A stretch of DNA of 64,000 nucleotides from Acetilactobacillus jinshanensis (lineage in GTDB: Bacteria > Bacillota > Bacilli > Lactobacillales > Lactobacillaceae), in NCBI RefSeq assembly GCF_004359375.1, contig NZ_CP034726.1, positions 744,001 to 808,000 of the forward strand, written 5' to 3'. The notes under the pieces are model-generated. The model made no database searches. It saw only the letters and a program-made list of their open reading frames with translations, and was not told where the DNA came from. Positions within the stretch are counted from its first letter, which is position 1. Each line of letters starts with the position of its first letter. Position numbers and translations under genes: made by a program. Below, piece after piece: positions 27,078 to 34,704 of this stretch.

Positions 27078-28319
27078 CTATTGTTGCTTCAAATCCTCTC
27101 GATAGATTGGGCAGCTCATACAGCGTGGACCGCCACGCCCACGTGAGAGTTCACTCGATGGAATAGTAATAACATTTAGCCCGTGCTTTTCTAAGATTAG
27201 ATTTGAAACGTAATTTCGGTCGTAAGTGACGACCACGCCGGGCGCAATCGCTAGGGTATTTGTCCCGTCGTTCCATTGTTCACGTGGCGCCACAATCGGG
27301 TCGCCATTCCCAGTCATAATTAAATCGATCTCATCCAAGTGTAAGACCCGTTTCAAAGCCCGTTTTAAATTATCGTCGTATTGATAATGCAAACCACCTT
27401 TACCATCGGGAGTAATGGTCCAGGTACTGATTGCATTATTCTTTAAAATCCCTGGATAAACCGTAAACTGATCATAGTTGATCATAGTGAAGACGGTATC
27501 CAGGTGCATCAAGGCATGATTATGCGGAATCAAAACCGTCAAGATCGTGTCAAAATGGCTATGCTTAAACAGTCTTAGCGCAATTCCTTTAATGGCACCA
27601 ATCGAAGTTCGCTGTGAAATCCCGATCGCCATGACGTGGTTATTTAAGACTTCTTCATCCCCACCTTCAATATGGGTGTGGTAATGGTTACGGGTCCGCC
27701 AAAGCGGGATGTGCTGGGACTTAAACAACGGGTGGTGTTTAATAATCAAGTCGTTAAATAACGACTCACGGCGTCGGACCGGAAACGTCATCCGGTTGAT
27801 ACTCAAACCATTCCCAATGCATGCTGAAGTATCACGGGTAAAGTATAAATTCGGCATCGGGTCCATATAAAATGGATAGCCAACGTGTTCTGCATCGTCG
27901 AACGAATGTTTGACCGGTTTTAAATCAACGTCGGTCTTTCTGACTCCGGCAATAATAGTGTTAATCATCTTCTGGCTAGCCATCGGAAATAAGTATGCTT
28001 TTAGGGCGTCGTGAACGGTGCCCTTCGGATAACCCGATTCGTTAAGCATCCGCTCCAAGAATCGGTTCTTAATTTCAGGACTGGTCAACGACTGCGCCGC
28101 TAGTTGTTCTATGTATAGGACTTTAGTTCCGTGATCCTTGAGGACTTTCGCAAAATAATCATGTTCCTTTTGTGCAATCCACAGATCTGGAGTCTCATCA
28201 AATAAGATCCGGTGCATCATTTCTGGCGTGAAGTTTTCGATCTCTTTACCGGGACGATGCACCATCACGACCTTTAACTTTCCAATCTCTGAATTAACGT
28301 TAATTAAATGATCAAGCAT
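27078..28319 (-). CDS. arcA: Arginine deiminase
   Basis: 413 residues, the normal ArcA length. Arginine is hydrolysed to citrulline and ammonia, the first step of the ADI pathway. Motifs NLYFTRDTSACIGNGL, the HIEGGDEEVL catalytic Asp/His region and the C-terminal GGPRCMSCPI with the catalytic Cys are intact. It lies 25 bases downstream of the ornithine carbamoyltransferase gene. No carbamate kinase or arginine/ornithine antiporter gene is in the window, so the ATP-yielding step must be encoded elsewhere or be absent. Confidence 0.95.
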   Translation of the reverse strand: MLDHLINVNSEIGKLKVVMVHRPGKEIENFTPEMMHRILFDETPDLWIAQKEHDYFAKVLKDHGTKVLYIEQLAAQSLTSPEIKNRFLERMLNESGYPKGTVHDALKAYLFPMASQKMINTIIAGVRKTDVDLKPVKHSFDDAEHVGYPFYMDPMPNLYFTRDTSACIGNGLSINRMTFPVRRRESLFNDLIIKHHPLFKSQHIPLWRTRNHYHTHIEGGDEEVLNNHVMAIGISQRTSIGAIKGIALRLFKHSHFDTILTVLIPHNHALMHLDTVFTMINYDQFTVYPGILKNNAISTWTITPDGKGGLHYQYDDNLKRALKRVLHLDEIDLIMTGNGDPIVAPREQWNDGTNTLAIAPGVVVTYDRNYVSNLILEKHGLNVITIPSSELSRGRGGPRCMSCPIYREDLKQQ

Positions 28320-28344
28320 GATATCATCTTCTTATTCATATCGA

Positions 28345-29373
28345 CTAAAATTTCTTGGGGTTCAACGTGGCAATCATCATGGCTTTAATCGAATGCATCC
28401 GGTTGCCAGCTTCCTGGAACTGGCGAGCGTATCGAGCGTTATTAAAGACACTGTCCGTCACTTCAAAGGGCTCCAGATGATACTTTTCGTATATCTTTTG
28501 CGCGTTGATCGTTTGCATATTGTGATAACTTGGCAGGCAGTGCATGAAAATCAATTGACCGTCGCTGGCGTGACCGGTCTCCAACATCACTTTTTCGTTA
28601 ACTTGATAAGGAAGCATCGTGTGAATCCGTTTTGTAATTTCTGATTCTGGGACGCCCATGCTGAGCCAGACATCAGTATAAATAACGTTAGCGTCCTTAA
28701 CACCCCGCTTAACGTTATCCGTGATCATGATTTTGCTACCTGATTTTTTAGCAAATCGATTGGCTAACTTAACGGAATGGGCCTTTGGTTGGTAACCCTT
28801 CGGCGAAACGATCCGAACATTCACACCTAAAATGGCACCGCCGATTAATAGACTATTGGCAACGTTGTCCGAACCGTCACCTAAATACGCTAAATTAATC
28901 CCTTTAATGTGACCAAAATTTTCTTTAACAGTCATGAAGTCAGCTAACATCTGGGTGGGATGATTGGTATCCGTTAAGCCGTTCCAGACGGGAACGCCGG
29001 AATACTTAGCCAGATCTTCAACGTCGCGTTGTTTATAACCACGGAATTCGATCCCGTCATATAATGCGCCCAAGACTTTCGCGGTATCAATAATCGATTC
29101 ACTGGTACTAATGTGACTACCTTGCGCATCTAAATAAACAAAATGAGCTCCACAGTCTGCTGCAGCAATTTCAAATGCCGAACGGGTTCGAGTCGACGGT
29201 TTCATGAAGATCCCCGCAATGTTCTTATGAGCAAGGTACGGTGGAAAAATTCCCTTGACCTTTTGAGCTTTTAGTCGGATCGCAAAATCAATTAAATAAT
29301 TCAACTGATCGGCCGTAAAGTCTTCGTCAGCAATCACCGATTGACCGTATAACGTGTTTTTAACTTCAGCCAT
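28345..29373 (-). CDS. arcB: Catabolic ornithine carbamoyltransferase
   Basis: 342 residues. STRTR (carbamoyl-phosphate binding) near 57-61 and FMHCLPSYHN near 270-280 are conserved, so the active site is complete. Adjacency to arcA and a cre site 80 bases upstream indicate the catabolic enzyme (citrulline phosphorolysis) rather than the biosynthetic ArgF. Gene order here is arcB-arcA, not the common arcA-arcB-arcC. Confidence 0.95.
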   Translation of the reverse strand: MAEVKNTLYGQSVIADEDFTADQLNYLIDFAIRLKAQKVKGIFPPYLAHKNIAGIFMKPSTRTRSAFEIAAADCGAHFVYLDAQGSHISTSESIIDTAKVLGALYDGIEFRGYKQRDVEDLAKYSGVPVWNGLTDTNHPTQMLADFMTVKENFGHIKGINLAYLGDGSDNVANSLLIGGAILGVNVRIVSPKGYQPKAHSVKLANRFAKKSGSKIMITDNVKRGVKDANVIYTDVWLSMGVPESEITKRIHTMLPYQVNEKVMLETGHASDGQLIFMHCLPSYHNMQTINAQKIYEKYHLEPFEVTDSVFNNARYARQFQEAGNRMHSIKAMMIATLNPKKF

Positions 29374-29451
29374 TCTGTTGCCTTCTTTTATGCAGATTAA
29401 ATATCGATACTTAAACGCCCCATTAACCGTTATATCAAAAAGAAACTTTAT

Positions 29452-29465
29452 TGAAAGCGTTTACA
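29452..29465 (-). promoter_or_regulatory. cre site (CcpA) before arcBA
   Basis: TGAAAGCGTTTACA is an excellent cre match, 80 bases before the arcB start. Carbon catabolite control of ADI operons is well established in lactic acid bacteria. Confidence 0.7.
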
Positions 29466-29647
29466 TTTATTAGTAATATTTAGCACATAAATTACCCGTA
29501 ATGCCTAGCCATTAGTAACTAGCACCATCTTTATCCCTCGATTATTAATCCTTCCCATTCCATCAACGATCCTTTAAATTGAAGTTAAGGCCCTGTAAAC
29601 GTTTGTCCTGTTGAATTCGTTGTTACTAGCTTCACTAGCTAAAAAAC

Positions 29648-29680
29648 AAAAAATGCCATAATTTTTCGGTTATGGCATTT
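29648..29680. terminator. Bidirectional terminator
   Basis: AAAATGCCATAA pairs with TTATGGCATTT. The remainder of the 29374-29704 gap holds the arc promoter region and no gene. Confidence 0.75.
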
Positions 29681-29704
29681 CCTAATTATTATAATTAATT
29701 AACG

Positions 29705-29908
29705 TTAATCGATTGCTTTGATCTCGGCATTGTCAACGAATTGTTTCCAGCCTCGGCTGTTCTTTAACTGCTTAAAGGCCTTAATCGTCCCGGTCAAAGC
29801 AAAATCGCTGGTTCCAATGCTAGACGTCAAGTTCAAATGATTACTCATCATTTGTAAGGATACTCGGTCACCTAAATTTAATTGATGACACTTAAAATTT
29901 TCAGTCAT
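29705..29908 (-). CDS. Orphan 67-residue protein
   Basis: ATG 29908 with AGGGACGG upstream. Small soluble product (MTENFKCHQLNLGDRVSLQM...) followed by a terminator. Not recognised. Confidence 0.5.
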   Translation of the reverse strand: MTENFKCHQLNLGDRVSLQMMSNHLNLTSSIGTSDFALTGTIKAFKQLKNSRGWKQFVDNAEIKAID

Positions 29909-29987
29909 CGAACCGTCCCTTCTTTCATCTACATTTTATGGTGTAATTAGTAAAATTACTATCCTAATTCCATAATTCTTTGGAAAC

Positions 29988-30013
29988 AAAAAGGCCCACT
30001 AATTAGTGAGTCC
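29988..30013 (-). terminator. Terminator of ilvE
   Basis: On the minus strand GGACTCACTAATTAGTGGGCC is followed by TTTTTG. Confidence 0.75.
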
Positions 30014-30043
30014 ATCGTTAAATTAAGATTCTTATTATAAAAA

Positions 30044-31076
30044 TTATTCGACACGCTGGATCCAGCCCTTAGGTGCCTTAACGTCACCAAACTGAATTCC
30101 ACTAAGCATCTTGTATAACTTAACGGTGATCTTACCAGGTTTACCGTCACCGAACTGATAGTAATGATTCTTGTAATTAACTCCAGCAACTGGGGTAACG
30201 ACGGCAGCAGTACCACAAAGTCCAGCTTCAGCATACTTGCCAAAGTCCTTTGGATAAATGTCACCCTGAACGGCGTTCATGTGTAAGCGGTTCTTGACTA
30301 AGTAAAGTAATGAGTACTTAGTAACACTTGGTAGAATCGATGGTGACTTTGGTGTGATAAAGGTCTTACCATCTTTAGTAATGGCAAAGAAGTTGGCACC
30401 CCCGGCTTCTTCAACCTTGGTATGGGTCAACGGGTCTAAGTACAAATTATCAGTGTAACCCTGTTTAACGGCGATCTTATGCGGTAATAAGCTACCGTCA
30501 TAGTTACCGGCAACTTTAGCACCACCAGTACCATAATGAGCAGCACGGTCGTATGGTAAGGTATCTAATTTAATAGCGCTCAACTGAGCACCAGCAGTGT
30601 AACTGCCAACCGGAATGCCAAAGATCATAAAGACGAATTCACTAGATGGCTGAACACCGATGGTTGGGGCAATCCCTAACATGATCGGACGAATGTACAT
30701 CGTAGCGCCGTTACCATACGGTGGAACGTAGTCATCATTAGCTTTGACCATTTCCTTAACAGCCTTAACGTAACGGTCTTTCGGGAATGACGGCATCAGT
30801 AAACGAGCACAGCTGTCGTAAAAACGCTTAGCGTTCATATCAGGACGGAATAAGTTAATGTGACCATCTTTAGTCCGGTAGGCTTTCATGCCTTCAAACG
30901 TTTCTTGACCGTAATGCAGGCAGGTAGCACATTCGTTTAAGTTGATACTATCGTCAGATGTCAATTTGCCTTTGCCCCATTTACCATCTTTCGTAACAAC
31001 GGTAGTTATAAGGCAAACGCATATATGTAAAACCTAAGTTGTTCCAATCAATTTTCTTTGGATTAGCAATATTCAT
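30044..31076 (-). pseudogene. ilvE: Branched-chain aminotransferase, frameshifted near the N terminus
   Basis: Class IV PLP aminotransferase that converts Ile/Leu/Val and their keto acids. ATG 31076 follows GGGAGGT and encodes MNIANPKKIDWNNLGFTYMR, then LPYNY. One extra base at about 31000-31002 shifts the frame into a TAA, while the next frame resumes as VVTKDGKWGKGKLTSDDS and stays open for 306 more residues. That part includes LHYGQETFEGMKAYR, the PLP-Lys region (KVAGNYDGSLLPHK) and ATITK-type segments. A re-start at TTG 30964 would lack about 38 residues. Real frameshift or sequencing error cannot be told apart here. Confidence 0.88.
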
Positions 31077-31103
31077 CTGTAATACCTCCCAAATCACAAG
31101 AAA

Positions 31104-31136
31104 TAAAAATCCTCACAGCTATTCAATAACCGTGGG
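31104..31136 (-). terminator. Attenuator terminator in the ilvE leader
   Basis: On the minus strand CCCCACGGTTA and TAGCTGTGAGG pair (one mismatch and G-U pairs), followed by ATTTTTATTT, between the leader peptide and the ilvE ribosome site. Confidence 0.7.
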
Positions 31137-31188
31137 GCCTAAACTTCATTCATTATCAAACGTCCATACGTAAATGCGAGCTTAGAAC

Positions 31189-31320
31189 TCACGCGGTGGT
31201 TTTAATTATCAATAACACCAGGATCGTTATTAAAATGATCAAACTAATGTATAAAACAACCGCAAGCGATTCAAAACGTTTATCCATTGAATTCATTTTG
31301 GCATCGATTAAATCTCGCAT
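31189..31320 (-). CDS. ilvE leader peptide, Ile/Leu/Val-rich
   Basis: ATG 31320 follows AGGAG. It encodes 43 residues, with residues 21-39 (VVLYISLIILITILVLLII) almost all branched-chain amino acids. Its stop lies 52 bases before a terminator hairpin that precedes ilvE. This is the classical arrangement of ribosome-mediated attenuation, as described for the Lactococcus leu-ilv operon. The hydrophobic stretch could also be read as a membrane peptide. Confidence 0.75.
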   Translation of the reverse strand: MRDLIDAKMNSMDKRFESLAVVLYISLIILITILVLLIIKTTA

Positions 31321-31364
31321 CGTGCAGGAACTCCTAAAAACGTTAATTTCAATTTCCAACTTTT

Positions 31365-31392
31365 AGTATAAACATAAGCAGATTAATGTCAA
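31365..31392 (-). promoter_or_regulatory. ilvE promoter
   Basis: TTGACA (31387-31392) and TATACT (31365-31370), read on the minus strand, are 16 bases apart, 45 bases before the leader peptide. Confidence 0.75.
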
Positions 31393-31468
31393 TATTATGT
31401 TCTTATTATTAACGTTATTAATGATTTATTAACTATTATATTTTCCTTTTTACTAATATTTAGGTAAT

Positions 31469-31498
31469 AAAAAATCGCCGGTAAAAATTACTGACGAT
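31469..31498 (-). terminator. Terminator after the bS21-like gene
   Basis: On the minus strand ATCGTCAGTAA pairs with TTACCGGCGAT, followed by TTTTTTATT. Confidence 0.7.
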
Positions 31499-31532
31499 AA
31501 TATTTTTGTTTATTAAAAAATTAATTTCTCAA

Positions 31533-31745
31533 TTAGTAATAACTTGGACGATGATTACGGCGCTGACGACGTTTCATAGCACGAGCACGCTGACGAGCAA
31601 GCTTCGACTTTAACTGACGACGTTTGCTTGGGCCAACATAGACCTGATGCTTGCGATAGTCATTTTGGGTGCCTAAGTGACGGTCTTGACGATCGAATCT
31701 TCTTAAAGCATGTTCAATTGATTCGTTTTTATGCAATTTAATCAT
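31533..31745 (-). CDS. rpsU: Ribosomal protein bS21-like
   Basis: 70 residues from ATG 31745, behind AAAGGGGG. The N terminus (KLHKNESIEHALRRFDRQ) fits the bS21 signature (KNESLDDALRRFKR), and the tail is extremely Arg/Lys-rich. The middle is diverged and the tail longer than the usual 58-64 residues. It may be the only bS21 or a second paralogue; the window cannot tell. Confidence 0.7.
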   Translation of the reverse strand: MIKLHKNESIEHALRRFDRQDRHLGTQNDYRKHQVYVGPSKRRQLKSKLARQRARAMKRRQRRNHRPSYY

Positions 31746-31909
31746 GATTGAGCCCCCTTTCCACATAGTACTGGATTACAGCACTTTTATGGGCTTCAGT
31801 TATATATTTTAAAGCAAGATCCACTAAATGCAAAGGGTAAATCCCAATTTGATGATTTTATTTTGAGAAATTTAATGCCAATAGTTAATAATGACCGCCA
31901 CATCAGCCA

Positions 31910-32434
31910 TTAGCCAAATAATCGTTCTGACATTCGTTTAACCAAATGTTCATTCCCAATCCAGTGAATAATCAAAATCTGAATTGGTGTCATAATCAAT
32001 TCCTTAATTAAACGTGGGACTAACAGAACTTTAATCGGAATCATGTTAATCATGTATACCCAGTAGGTATTCATGATCAGATTGATCAGAACCGCAATGA
32101 CTAACTGATACACGATAACTCGTGGCCAGGTCACCTTATGGTGATAGAAGAGCCATCCGGTGATGACACCACCAAGGACCGCAGAAATCGTGAACTGCGG
32201 GAAGAAACCGGTTCCGTTAATAATGGTCGCACCGATCACGTCTGATACGCCACTGGCGATTCCAGCCCAAAACGGACCGTACCACTTGCCCATTAAGAAC
32301 AACGGAACGAACGCAAAATCAATCCGGATTACTTTATAACCGATCCCGAGTTTCCCCAAGATCAGTTGAATCGCAATCAAAATTCCTAGCATAATGACCC
32401 TTTGTAGGTCTTCTGGTCTGGTTACATTATCCAT
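31910..32434 (-). CDS. folT: Folate ECF transporter S component
   Basis: 174 residues with about six membrane helices. The IRIDFAFVPLFLMGKWYGPFWAG segment and GFFPQFTISAVLGG match FolT-type substrate-binding subunits, which deliver folate via a shared ECF energising module. An upstream THF riboswitch supports the assignment. ATG 32434 is preferred; an in-frame ATG at 32446 sits inside the terminator stem, directly against the AGGAG. Confidence 0.85.
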   Translation of the reverse strand: MDNVTRPEDLQRVIMLGILIAIQLILGKLGIGYKVIRIDFAFVPLFLMGKWYGPFWAGIASGVSDVIGATIINGTGFFPQFTISAVLGGVITGWLFYHHKVTWPRVIVYQLVIAVLINLIMNTYWVYMINMIPIKVLLVPRLIKELIMTPIQILIIHWIGNEHLVKRMSERLFG

Positions 32435-32468
32435 AAAAAAAGACATCTCCTAAAAGTTGGAGCTGTCG
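32435..32468 (-). terminator. Riboswitch expression platform before folT
   Basis: On the minus strand GACAGCTCC pairs with GGAGATGTC, followed by seven T that run into the start codon. The AGGAG ribosome site is inside the stem, so folding would both terminate transcription and hide translation. Confidence 0.75.
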
Positions 32469-32490
32469 TCATTTATACTATTGAGCTGTA

Positions 32491-32595
32491 AATGGCGAAT
32501 GTGAACACTAACACCGTAGGCTTTTAACCACTTTGTCCGATCCTCACATTCATAAGTATCGGCACTAACAACGCGTTAGGTTCTACCCCATATTG
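32491..32595 (-). promoter_or_regulatory. THF (tetrahydrofolate) riboswitch
   Basis: On the minus strand the region opens ATGGGGTAGAACCTAAC, carries GCGTTGTTAGTG, a CCGAT/ATCGG stem, ACAAAGTGG and CCTACGGTGTTAG, and closes with GTTC...CGCCAT. The GTAG, GCGTTAAGTG-like and ACGGTG elements and the CTAAC/GTTAG and ATGG/CCAT pairings follow the THF riboswitch layout. A folT gene downstream fits the known targets. Confidence 0.75.
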
Positions 32596-32642
32596 AATTT
32601 TCAAGTCAAATCAATTTGACTTCACAAAGTATTATAACACGA

Positions 32643-33446
32643 TCATTTATTTTGATCAGATTGAGTTGGACCGTCAATTTGAGCCCGTTTTGAGTACTTA
32701 GTTACATCATCGTCAAGGCGCTTAGCGATTTCCTTGGCGTTCACCATGAATTTTCGTGGGACGTATTTATTATGAGAAATACTTACCAAAATCTCGTTAG
32801 CGGTACGAACCTGTTCACGTAGACTGCGAACGTAGGCTATTGTAGCCCGCATTTTTATTAATTTTTCGGTATTATCTAAAATATTAATTGCGTTATCACG
32901 GCCGGCCTTGATACTGTCAAAGAGACTTTTATCGACATCTTCTGGATGCGCATCCAAGTTATCAGTCAGTGCCCGCCAGTAATTACTGGTGATTGATGGA
33001 ATCGATTCCTTTGGGCTTTGCATGTGTGAATAACTAAAGGCACCTAGGAAGTCGACAATCGTTTGGATTAAATAATGATAAGCTTGAGTAACCTTTTTAA
33101 TGTCTTTAAACGATACCTGAATTGCCTGCGACTTCGGATTAAACGTAACGTGATGGAATTTAACACTACTCTCCAGATAATCTTTCAGACGGGGATCGTT
33201 CTTAAAGCCATTCGGCAAGACCGAGCCGACCGAGTAACCATCGTCTGATAACAGGTAATCGTTTTGCTTTTGATTATAATACAGCGTTAAGGCAATGCCA
33301 GCCTTCATCGTGTCCATATAAGGAGAAAGGATGCTGAAGGCTTGGCCCTTTAAATCACCCGAATCGATACTTTGAACCCGAATGTTATCAGAATTTTCGT
33401 AATATCGATCCATTATCTTTTGTAATTTTTTCTGTGTTAGTTTCAT
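32643..33446 (-). CDS. DUF1828-like protein
   Basis: 267 soluble residues. The N-terminal part (ILSPYMDT ... YLLSDDGYSVGSVLPNGF) has the LSDDGY signature of DUF1828 proteins, found in bacterial and mobile-element contexts; the C-terminal half is helical. Start ATG 33446. Role unknown; assignment is by motif memory. Confidence 0.55.
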   Translation of the reverse strand: MKLTQKKLQKIMDRYYENSDNIRVQSIDSGDLKGQAFSILSPYMDTMKAGIALTLYYNQKQNDYLLSDDGYSVGSVLPNGFKNDPRLKDYLESSVKFHHVTFNPKSQAIQVSFKDIKKVTQAYHYLIQTIVDFLGAFSYSHMQSPKESIPSITSNYWRALTDNLDAHPEDVDKSLFDSIKAGRDNAINILDNTEKLIKMRATIAYVRSLREQVRTANEILVSISHNKYVPRKFMVNAKEIAKRLDDDVTKYSKRAQIDGPTQSDQNK

Positions 33447-33512
33447 TCAAATATCATCCCTAAATAAATTCCGTTCTAAATTCAATCGTAGAGTCTACAC
33501 TACCCATTATAA

Positions 33513-33548
33513 ATAAAAAGATGCGGCCCTAGCTTAAAGTCACATCTT
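33513..33548 (-). terminator. Terminator of the secreted-protein gene
   Basis: On the minus strand AAGATG pairs with CATCTT around a GC-containing loop, followed by TTTATT. Confidence 0.6.
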
Positions 33549-33567
33549 ATCATTAACTAATTAATTT

Positions 33568-34704
33568 TTATTTCGTAATCGGCCGTCGACTCTTCAGTAA
33601 CTGACCGGGAGTACCGAACAGAAGATACATATAGCCCTTTCGATCGAACGCCAAGCCTTCGACTTCTCGACCCAAGCCGAGTTTAATCTTAGCGATTCTT
33701 ATGTCATGGCGTCGCATTGATTGGTTAAGAATCTTAACAACGGGCATTGAAATTATCACGTTCGGCAGATTAGCCGCAACATATAAGCGTTGATTCCGTG
33801 GATTATACGCAGCCGCTTGGATTCCATAAAAACCAGGTGTATTTCTAAGTGCCAGCATGCGTTCCCATTGACTACCATGACGGGTTAACTGGTTAGTGTG
33901 ATAGATCACTAACATGTGTAACCGATAATGAGTATTGACGTCGTTACGGGGTGAAATTCGGGACACATTGAAGACACCATACTTCCCAGCAAAAGCTAGG
34001 TTATCACCCATATAATTATTACCAAATCTAAACCATTTCCGAAAAATTGGTTTTAATGATTTCGATGAAACTTCAACGAACGAACCCTTATTAATGGGAC
34101 CCTGATGATCGCCTAATTCATCGTCTGAACTTCGATCAACGAACCATAGGTTACCATGTGGATCATCGCTCACCGCCTGGGCATGACCACCACGAAACGT
34201 TCGGCTCATTTTACTGAAATGATGCCGATACAAATTATACCGAAGAATTTTACTGCCATCGCTCTTGAACGTATCAAAACCGATGTAGGCATAGTGGCCG
34301 TTTTGATCAACGTTTAAACTCTGGGGATGCCGACCGCCACGATAACTATTTGGAAAGATTCGAAACGTCTTTAATTTTGGTAATCTACTATTAATCCGGG
34401 TTGAGTTATTAATAACGTTGAAGCTCTTCCAAGACGTATTTTTAAAGACATTGTAGTGGCCTGTGTTAACCTGATGACGTAGCCGTTGCGTCATATTCTG
34501 TCGGCTTTTATTATTCTTATTAATTTGGATCCGGTGAATTCGGTTGGTGGAAACTTGTTTAATTGGACGAACTCTAGTGATTCGTGACCGATAATGATTA
34601 GCTCGAATCATCCTTTTGGCTGAAACGGTGCTACTTGTCGATATCGTCGCACCAATTAAAAAAATTAAGAGTAAAAGATTTCTGAAACCTTTGTTATGAA
34701 TCAA
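33568..34704 (-). CDS. Secreted protein, possibly beta-propeller
   Basis: 378 residues with a signal peptide (LLLLIFLIGATISTSSTVSA, cleavage near 29) and a basic Arg/Asn-rich stretch to about 90. The following domain has repeated W/G-containing strands (NGHYAYIGFDTF, HGNLWFVDRSS, NQRLYVAANLP, KGYMYLLFG) that suggest a propeller. No catalytic motif seen. Extracellular function unknown. Confidence 0.7.
   Translation of the reverse strand: MIHNKGFRNLLLLIFLIGATISTSSTVSAKRMIRANHYRSRITRVRPIKQVSTNRIHRIQINKNNKSRQNMTQRLRHQVNTGHYNVFKNTSWKSFNVINNSTRINSRLPKLKTFRIFPNSYRGGRHPQSLNVDQNGHYAYIGFDTFKSDGSKILRYNLYRHHFSKMSRTFRGGHAQAVSDDPHGNLWFVDRSSDDELGDHQGPINKGSFVEVSSKSLKPIFRKWFRFGNNYMGDNLAFAGKYGVFNVSRISPRNDVNTHYRLHMLVIYHTNQLTRHGSQWERMLALRNTPGFYGIQAAAYNPRNQRLYVAANLPNVIISMPVVKILNQSMRRHDIRIAKIKLGLGREVEGLAFDRKGYMYLLFGTPGQLLKSRRPITK

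Noticed and set aside
30044-30964. ilvE as an intact gene starting at TTG 30964
   Set aside because: It would lack about 38 conserved N-terminal residues, while the correct start with GGGAGGT lies at 31076 in another frame.
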